A stretch of DNA of 64,000 bases from Panulirus ornatus (taxonomy: Eukaryota > Arthropoda > Malacostraca > Decapoda > Palinuridae): contig NC_092241.1 in assembly GCF_036320965.1 (NCBI RefSeq), positions 26,849,297 through 26,913,296 of the forward strand, in the 5' to 3' direction. The stretch's first letter is position 1; each line of letters opens with the position of its first letter. Below, one piece after another: positions 56,832 through 64,000 of this stretch. The translations under genes were made by a program, and so were the position numbers. Below the pieces are notes generated by a model. The model worked only from the letters and a program-made list of their open reading frames with translations, had not been told where the DNA came from and searched no databases.

Positions 56832-58051
56832 TCACACAAAACGCGTAATGACGGTTAGGTGGAGAGATTTTTCCTTGATGAAGAGTGGGCTGAAGATGGA
56901 GAAATTCCACTCTGGAGGATACTCAAGGTTCAACCTGTATCTTAGCTCCATATCGAACTCGAACAAAGGTATGCAGAAAATCACTGCAGTAGGGTACAAC
57001 TGTACTAGAGATCAAAGATTTTGAATTCTATCTCAAAGATCCTCACACATGTGTCGTTGACGTTAGGCAAGACGGTGAGGAAAACAGTCGGTTCCCCCTT
57101 AATGCGGAGAAAATCACTGCAGAAAATCTCGAATCGCTTGCGGGGATGAAAGGTTTCGCCCCTCGGTTCGGTGTAGAGAGGGAACGGTAACCTCTTTTCA
57201 TCAGGGTGTTGGCCTTGCACGTTTATATTTAGCTCAATAGCCAATTTTTCTTTAGAGGAAATCTTATTGCCTTCCTCATCACTCTCCAAGGGAAGAGGAA
57301 CACTTAACTCCTCGTTACCCAGGAAGGGTTCAGTTAACTCCTCCTCAACAGGGGAGGGCTCATTGGACTCCTCCACTGGCGGTGAGGACTCTTTGATTTC
57401 CTGGTTGGCTAAGGAGCGTTCGTTGACTTCCCGGCTGGCCAGGGAAGTCTCACCTTGCTTGGCTTCCTCTCCGGAGGGTGGAAGGACTGACGACGGGTCA
57501 GGAATCATTTCACGGGGATCCTTTTGCTGGTATATAATGTATCTCGGAATGGCGGATTTCTGCTCCCTAATCAAATCCTTCTTTTTCTTCCGGTAATACA
57601 AGACCACAGGAATCAAAAGCAGAATAGTGCAGAGAAGGAGAACGATTGATAAATAGCATTTCTCATTCTCGTATTGCACGAGTTCGGCTGAATAGACATC
57701 GATGAGCATCCTCAAGGCGTTGATATCTCTACTGAGATCAGTTATTTCGAGGAACGTGCCGATGACTGGAGTATTATAGATCCCCCTGGAGGCTGGCTCT
57801 GTGGGAAGATTATAGCGGGGAAGAACTGGTGTGCCGAACAGCTCTACGATGGGCAGGTAGCTCCTTATGGCAGCATATTTGTCGTGAATATCCTCGACAT
57901 CTTGCACCATCTGGAGCCTTGTCTGCTTCAGATCACAAGCAAACACCCATAATAACAGCCAGATCAGAAGACAGACTACTGTACACGCAATGATCTTACG
58001 ATGAAGTGTGAGTGTCGTCGATAAGGGAGTCATCCTCAAGGTTGTTAACAT
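56832..58051 (-). pseudogene. Two-membrane-segment protein, copy 5 (1-bp deletion)
   Basis: Identical in plan to copy 4 as far as RIFEIEFKIFDL, where loss of one base near 57006 (ACTAGAG for ACTAAGAG on the plus strand) gives a stop at 57005. The open frame has 348 codons; without the deletion it would reach the usual TGA at 56832. Both membrane segments and most of the C-terminal region remain, so a shortened protein is possible. Confidence 0.78.
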
Positions 58052-58196
58052 TATTTATGGTGTGTACACGAGGTGACCTAAAATATACTTGTAGTGAGCC
58101 CAAAATAAAGGAAAGTTATTACGTATGTCATTGCAAACTAATGAAACTGATAGGTTTCGCTGTTGGGGATATAACATATAATGATGGAATGTTCTA

Positions 58197-58993
58197 GTAA
58201 GTAATGGAAGGGTAAGAGAGATATGTGGTGACAAAAAGAGTGTGGTTGAGAGAGCAGAAGAAGGTGTTTTGAAATGGTTTCGTCACATGAAGAGAATGAG
58301 TGAGAAAATATTGACAAAGAAAGATACATGTGCCAGAGGTGGAGGGAACGAGAAGTGGGAGACCAAATTGGAGGTGGAAAGATGGAGTGAAAAAGATTTT
58401 GAGTGTTCGGGGCCTGAAGATGCAGGTGGGTGAAAGACGTGCTAGGAATATAGTGAATCGGAACGACGTGGTATAACGGGGTCGACGTGCTATCAATAGA
58501 TTGAATCAGGGCATGTGAAGCGTCTGGTGTAAACCACGGAAAGTTTTGTGGGGCCTGGATGTGGAAAGGGAGATCTGGTTTCGGTGCATTATACATGACA
58601 GCTAGAGACTGAATGTGAATGAATGTGCCCTTTTTATCTTTTCCTAGTGCTACCTTTCGCACATGCATGGGGAGGGGGTACTCATTTCATGTGTGGCGGG
58701 GTGGCGACGGGAATGAAAGAGGGCAGACAGGGTGAATTATGTACATGTGTATATATGTATATGTATGCGTGTTTATATTTATGTATACGTTGAAATGTAT
58801 AGGTATGTATATGTGCGTGTGTGGACGTGTATGTATATACATGTGTATGTGGATGGGTTTGGCCATTTCCATGCGCTACCTTGCTGACGCGGGAGATAGC
58901 GACAAATTATCATAATTCCTGCGTGTCGTAGAAGGCAACTAAAAGGGAAGGGGGCGGGGGCTGGAAATCCTACCCTCTCTTTTTTAATTTCCC
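58197..58993 (+). mobile_element. RTE-like LINE 3' relic (unit C)
   Basis: Near-identical to the relics in units A and B, with an extra A near 58321 that shifts the frame after KILTKK. Confidence 0.87.
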
Positions 58994-60044
58994 ACACCAT
59001 ATATTCTTAATACCTTCCACAGAGCATCTCTATCAACTCTATCATATGCCTTCTCCAGATGTTTATGGATGGGGTTGTTAGGGAGGTGAATGCAAGAGTT
59101 TTGGAAAGAGGGGCAAGTATGAAGTCTGTTGGGGATAAGAGAGCTTGGGAAGTGAGTCAGTTGTTGTTCGCTGATGATACAGCGCTGGTGGCTGATTCAT
59201 GTGAGAAACTGCAGAAGCTGGTGACTGAGTTTGGTAAAGTGTGTGAAAGAAGAAAGTTAAGAGTAAATGTGAATAAGAGCAAGGTTATTAGGTACAGTAG
59301 GGTTGAGGGTCAATTCAATTGAGAGGTGAGTTTGAATGGAGAAAAACTGGAGGAAGTGAAGTGTTTTAGATATCTGGGAGTGGATCTGGCAGCGGATGGA
59401 ACCATGGAAGCGGAAGTGGATCATAGGGTGGGGGAGGGGGCGAAAATTCTGGGAGCCTTGAAGAATGTGTGGAAGTCGAGAACATTATCTCGGAAAGCAA
59501 AAATGGGTATGTTTGAAGGTATAGTGGTTCCAACAATGTTGTATGGTTGCGAGGCGTGGACTATGGATAGAGTTGTGCGCAGGAGGATGGATGTGCTGGA
59601 AATGAGATGTTTGAGGACAATGTGTGGTGTGAGGTGGTTTGAGCGAGTAAGTAACCTAAGGGTAAGAGAGATGTGTGGAAATAAAAAGAGCGTGGTTGAG
59701 AGAGCAGAAGAGGGTGTTTTGAAATGGTTTGGTCACATGGAGAGAATGAGTGAGGAAAGATTGACCAAGAGGATATATGTGTCGGAGGTGGAGGGAACGA
59801 GGAGAAGAGGGAGACCAAATTGGAGGTGGAAAGATGGAGTGAAAAAGATTTTGTGTGATCGGGGCCTGAACATGCAGGAGGGTGAAAGGAGGGCAAAGAA
59901 TAGAGTGAATTGGAGCGATGTGGTATACCGGGGTTGACGTGCTGTCAGTGGATTGAATCAAGGCATGTGTATGGGGGTGGGTTGGGCCATTTCTTTCGTC
60001 TGTTTCCTTGCGCTACCTCGGAAACGCGGGAGACAGCGACAAAG
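58991..60044 (+). mobile_element. RTE-like LINE with inverted 5' segment (unit C)
   Basis: Same inversion (junction near 59058), the same GQFN-stop (near 59320) and an open frame from 59326 to 59937. FADD is retained. Confidence 0.9.
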
Positions 60045-60070
60045 AAAAAAAAAATATATATATATATATG

Positions 60071-60154
<84 letters not shown>

Positions 60155-60155
<1 letters not shown>

Positions 60156-60366
60156 TGGAAAGGATTACAATTTTTTGCGTGATCAAGATATTCCTATGAG
60201 TCCACGGGGAAAATGAAACGCGATAAGCTCCGAAGTGCACTTTCGTGTAATAATAACATCATCAGTGGAGACATAAGAGAGAAATATAAGTCAGTTCATA
60301 AACATCGAAGAGACCAAAGCACATCATATGTTTACCAAATGGCGTCCTAGATTCGTCTCTTCGAAG

Positions 60367-60368
<2 letters not shown>
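60155..60368 (-). mobile_element. Penelope-like terminus (unit C)
   Basis: Same as in units A and B; (TA)n at 60055-60154 and 60380-60410. Confidence 0.75.
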
Positions 60369-60410
<42 letters not shown>

Positions 60411-60413
<3 letters not shown>

Positions 60414-61495
60414 TACAGTAAGGTTGAAGGTTAAGTCAACTGGGAGGTATGTCTGAATGGAGAAAAACTGGAGGAAGTAAAGTGTTTTAGACATCTGGGA
60501 GTGGATCTGGCAGCGGATCGGACCATGGAAGCGGAAGTAAATCATAGGGTGGGGGAGGGGGCGAAAATCCTGGGAGCCTTGAAGAATGTGTGGAAGTCGA
60601 GAACATTTTCTCGGAAAGCAAAAATGGCCATGTTTTTGATGGAATAGTGGTTCCAACAATGTTGTAGGGTTGCGAGGCATGGGCTATGGATAGAGCTGTG
60701 GGCTAGAGGGTGGATGTGATGGAAATGAGATTTTTGAGGACAATATGTGGTGTGAGGTGGTTTGATCGAGTAAGTAATGTAAGGGTAAGACAGATGTGTG
60801 GAAATAAAAAGAGCGTGGTTGAGAGAGCAGAAGAGGGTGTTTTGAAATGGTTTGGCACATGGAGAGAATGAGTGAGGAAAGATTGACCAAGAGGATATGT
60901 GTCGAAGGTGGAGGGAACGAGAAGTGGGAGACCAAATTGGAGGTGGAAAGATGGAGTGAAAAAGATTTTGAGTGATCGGGGCCTGAATATTCAGGAGGTT
61001 GAAAGGTGGGCAAGAAATAGAGTGAATTGGATCGATGTGGTATACCGAGGTCGACGTGATGTCAATGGATTGAATCAGGGCTTGTGAAGCGTCTGGGGTA
61101 AACCATGGAAAATTCTGTGGGGCCTGGATGTGGAAAGGGAGCTGTGGTTTCGGTGCATTATTGCATGACAGCTAGAGACTGAGTGTGAACGAATGGGGCC
61201 TTTGTGGTCTTTTCCTAGCGCTACCTCGCACACATGAGGTGGGAGGGGGATGGTATTCCATGTGTGGCGAGGTGGCGATGGGAATGAATAAAGGCAGACT
61301 GTGAATATTGTGCATAGGTATATATGTATGTGTCTGTGTGTGTATATTTATGTGTATATTGAGATGTATAGGTATGTATATTTGCGTGTGTGGACGTGTA
61401 TGTATATACATGTGTATGGGGTTGGGTTGGGCCATTTCTTTCGTCTGTTTCCTTGCGCTACCTCGCAAACGCGGGAGACAGCGGTAAAGCAAAAT
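60411..61495 (+). mobile_element. RTE-like LINE 3' fragment (unit C)
   Basis: Same truncation and lesions as in units A and B; hairpin at 61219-61277. Confidence 0.87.
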
Positions 61496-61698
61496 AAAAA
61501 AAAGATAATATATATATATTCATATCCCAGGTGATAGGGGAGAAAGAATACTTCCCCCATATTCCCTGCGTGTCGTAAAAAGTGACATAAGTAGACATGG
61601 AGAAAAATCTGATTATCAAAGAGAAAGAAAAATAACGGTGGGATCATGAAATCATTACATGACAGAGTCAGGAGACTGACTCAAGCATCCCGCAAAAA

Positions 61699-62919
61699 TC
61701 ACACAAAACGCGTAATGACGGTTAGGTGGAGAGATTTTTCCTTGATGAAGAGTGGGCTGAAGATGGAGAAATTCCACTCTGGAGGATACTCAAGGTTCAA
61801 CCTGTATCTTAGCTCCATATCGAACTCGAACAAAGGTATGCAGAAAATCACTGCAGTAGGGTACAACTGTACTAAGAGATCAAAGATTTTGAATTCTATC
61901 TCTAAGATCCTCACACATGTGTCGTTGACGTTAGGCAAGACGGTGAGGAAAAAAGTCGGTTCCCCCTTAATGCGGAGAAAATCACTGCAGAAAATCTCGA
62001 ATCGCTTGCGGGGATGAAAGGTTTCGCCCCTCGGTTCGGTGTAGAGAGGGAACGGTAACCTCTTTTCATCAGGGTGTTGGCCTTGCACGTTTATAGTTAG
62101 CTCAATAGCCAATTTTTCTTTAGAGGAAATCTTATTGCCTTCCTCATCACTCTCCAAGGGAAGAGGAACACTTAACTCCTCGTTACCCAGGAAGGGTTCA
62201 ATTAATTCCTCGTCAACAGGGGAGGGCTCATTGGACTCCTCCACGGGCGGTGAGGACTCTTTGATTTCCTGGTTGGCTAAGGAGCGTTCGTTGACTTCCC
62301 GGCTGGCCAGGGAAGTCTCACCTTGCTTGGCTTCCTCTCCGGAGGGTGGAAGGACTGACGACGGGTCAGGAATCATTTCACGGGGATCCTTTTGCTGGTA
62401 TATAATGTATCTCGGAATGGCGGATTTCTGCCCCCTAATTAAAGCCTTCTTTTTCTTCCGGTAATACAAGACCACAGGAATCAAAAGCAGAATAGTGCAG
62501 AGAAGGAGAACGATTGATAAATAGCATTTCTCATTCTCGTATTGCACGAGTTCGGCTGAATAGACATCGATGAGCATCCTCAAGGCGTTGATATCTCTAC
62601 TGAGATCAGTTATTTCGAGGAACGTGCCGATGACTGGAGTATTATAGATCCCCCTGGAGGCTGGCTCTGTGGGAAGATTATAGCGGGGAAGAACTGGTGT
62701 GCCGAACAGCTCTACGATGGGCAGGTAGCTCCTTATGGCAGCATATTTGTCGTGAATATCCTCGACATCTTGCACCATCTGGAGCCTTGTCTGCTTCAGA
62801 TCACAAGCAAACACCCATAATAACAGCCAGATCAGAAGACAGACTACTGTACACGCAATGGTCTTACGATGAAGTGTGAGTGTCGTCGATAAGGGAGTCA
62901 TCCTCAAGGTTGTTAATAT
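61699..62919 (-). CDS. Two-membrane-segment protein, copy 6 (first ATG lost)
   Basis: The codon that is ATG in the other copies is ATA here (complement of 62917-62919). The next in-frame ATG is 62899-62901 (MTPLSTTLTLHRK), which would give about 400 residues with both membrane segments kept. The rest is open to the usual TGA at 61699. Residues KKALIRGQKS match copy 1, whereas PRYIIYQQKDPRE a few codons later matches copies 3-5, so the copy is a recombinant of the two types. Confidence 0.7.
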   Translation of the reverse strand: MLTTLRMTPLSTTLTLHRKTIACTVVCLLIWLLLWVFACDLKQTRLQMVQDVEDIHDKYAAIRSYLPIVELFGTPVLPRYNLPTEPASRGIYNTPVIGTFLEITDLSRDINALRMLIDVYSAELVQYENEKCYLSIVLLLCTILLLIPVVLYYRKKKKALIRGQKSAIPRYIIYQQKDPREMIPDPSSVLPPSGEEAKQGETSLASREVNERSLANQEIKESSPPVEESNEPSPVDEELIEPFLGNEELSVPLPLESDEEGNKISSKEKLAIELTINVQGQHPDEKRLPFPLYTEPRGETFHPRKRFEIFCSDFLRIKGEPTFFLTVLPNVNDTCVRILEIEFKIFDLLVQLYPTAVIFCIPLFEFDMELRYRLNLEYPPEWNFSIFSPLFIKEKSLHLTVITRFV

Positions 62920-63062
62920 TATTTATGGTGTGTACACGAGGTGACCTAAAATATACTTGTTGTGCCCCCAAATCAAAGGGAAGTTATTACGTATGTCATT
63001 GCAAACTAATGAAGCTGATATGTTTCGCTGTTGGGGATATAACATTTATTGATGGAATGTTC
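62920..63062 (-). promoter_or_regulatory. Upstream region of copy 6, copy-1 type
   Basis: Carries CTTGTTGTGCCCCCAAA, as upstream of copy 1, rather than CTTGTAGTGAGCCCAAA, as upstream of copies 3-5. Each upstream region has a GTATATTTTAGG string about 45 bp before the ATG that could be a TATA-like element or a splice acceptor. The sequence alone cannot decide between them. Confidence 0.35.
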
Positions 63063-63800
63063 TAGTAAGTAATGGAAGGGTAAGAGAGATATGTGGTAAC
63101 AAAAAGAGTGTGGTTGAGAGAGCAGAAGAGGGTGGTTTGAAATGGTTTGGTCACATGGAGAGAATGAGAGAGGAAAGATTGACCAAGAGGATAAATGTGT
63201 CGGAGGTGGAGCGAACAAGAAGTGGGAGAACAAATTGGAGGTGGAAAGATGGAGTGAAAAAGATTTTGAGTGATCGGGGCCTGAACATGCAGGTGGGTGA
63301 AAGGCGGGCAAGGAATAAAGTTAATTGGAACGATGTGGTATACTAGGGTCGACATGCTGTCAATGGATTGAATCAGGGCATGTGAAACGTCTGGGGTAAA
63401 CCATTGAAAGTTCTGTGGGTCCTGGATTTGGAAAGGGAGCTGTGGTATGGGCATTATTACATGACAGCTAGAGACTGAGTGCGAATGAATGGGGCCTTTG
63501 TTGTCTTTTCCTAGCGATACCTCGCACACACATGAGGGGGGAGGGGGATGTTATTTCATGTGTGGCGAGGTGGCGATGGGAATAAATAAAGGCAGACAGC
63601 ATGAATTATGTACAGGGGTATATATGTATATGTCTGTGTGTGTATATTTATGTGTACATTGAGGTGTATAGGTATGTATACTTGCGTGTGTGGACGTGTA
63701 TGTATATACATGTGTATCGGGGTGGGTTGGTCCATTTCTTTCGTCTGTTTCCTTGCGATACCTCGCAAACGCGGGAAACAGCGACAAATCAAAATAAAAA
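63063..63800 (+). mobile_element. RTE-like LINE 3' relic at array edge
   Basis: Reads WFGHMERMREERLTKRINVS and RTNWRWKDGVKKILSDRGLN, closer to the young LINE than the relics in units A-C. The full 3' UTR has the hairpin near 63519-63578 and CGATACCTCGCAAACGCGGG. No twin-primed LINE follows. Confidence 0.85.
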
Positions 63801-63825
63801 ACAAAAATAAAAAATAATATATATA

Positions 63826-64000
63826 TTGGAAAGGATCACAATTTTGTTCGTGATCAAGATAATCCTATGAGTCCACGGGTAAAATGAAACGCGATAAGCT
63901 CCCAAGTGCACTTTCGTGTAATAATAACATCATCAGTGGAGACACAATAGAGAAATATAAGTCACTTCATATACATCGAAGAGATCAAAACACATCACAT
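63826..64000 (-). mobile_element. Penelope-like terminus, cut by window end
   Basis: TTGGAAAGGATCACAATTTT through ATACATCGAAGAGATCAAAA. Same orientation and position relative to the ORF as in the other units, so the array may continue beyond the window. Confidence 0.72.

Larger units (their letters stand above)
53116..58051. repeat. Composite tandem unit B (4936 bp)
   Basis: Same content and order as unit A; most of the length difference is in the (TA)n blocks. Confidence 0.92.
58052..62919. repeat. Composite tandem unit C (4868 bp)
   Basis: Same order as units A and B. Its ORF (copy 6) is mosaic, and the sequence beyond it (62920 onward) switches to the copy-1 type. Confidence 0.9.

Overview
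The window is repeat-saturated animal nuclear DNA. There are no bacterial-style operons, rRNA or functional tRNA genes. The mix of long (TA)n, (CA)n and (GA)n tracts, an RTE-like LINE family with a single endonuclease-RT ORF, CR1-like LINE relics and Penelope-like GIY-YIG fragments suggests an arthropod, most likely a decapod crustacean. That assignment is inference; nothing here fixes the species.

Layout. 1-2830: about 315-bp satellite-like units in two head-to-head arms around about 1505. 3240-5900: an old, heavily mutated LINE on the minus strand. 5900-16950: mostly non-coding, with a CR1-like relic, a tRNA-derived SINE-like relic, Penelope-like pieces in both orientations, microsatellites, one copy of a duplicated anonymous segment and small LINE pieces. 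17051-21072: the one locus that looks like a host gene exon. It has a hydrophobic segment, a 69-bp (23-residue) acidic repeat, and a 24-bp (8-residue) repeat that surrounds a short KH-like stretch. The reading frame is broken many times. 21100-22500: more non-coding repeats, with the second copy of the anonymous segment. 22497-46100: at least nine copies or pieces of one young RTE-like LINE in both orientations, separated by (TA)n blocks and Penelope-like ends.

37440-64000 is the most unusual part. A minus-strand ORF of about 406 codons, encoding an unrecognised protein with two predicted membrane segments, occurs five times plus one fragment. The last four full copies sit in a tandem array of about 4.84-4.94 kb units. 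Each unit also carries the same LINE fragments, with the same shared stop codon and the same internal inversion, and the same Penelope-like end, so the whole composite block was duplicated after the elements inserted. Two of the five ORFs are fully intact, one has lost its first ATG, one has a single nonsense codon and one has a 1-bp deletion.

The LINE family carries its own oddities: a conserved hairpin in the 3' UTR, about 100 bp of 5' UTR sequence that reappears downstream of 3' ends, and two clear 5'-inversion (twin-priming) insertions. The minus-strand LINE at 31275-33846 has the longest intact RT ORF; the minus-strand copy at 41465-44735 is the only one that is nearly full length.
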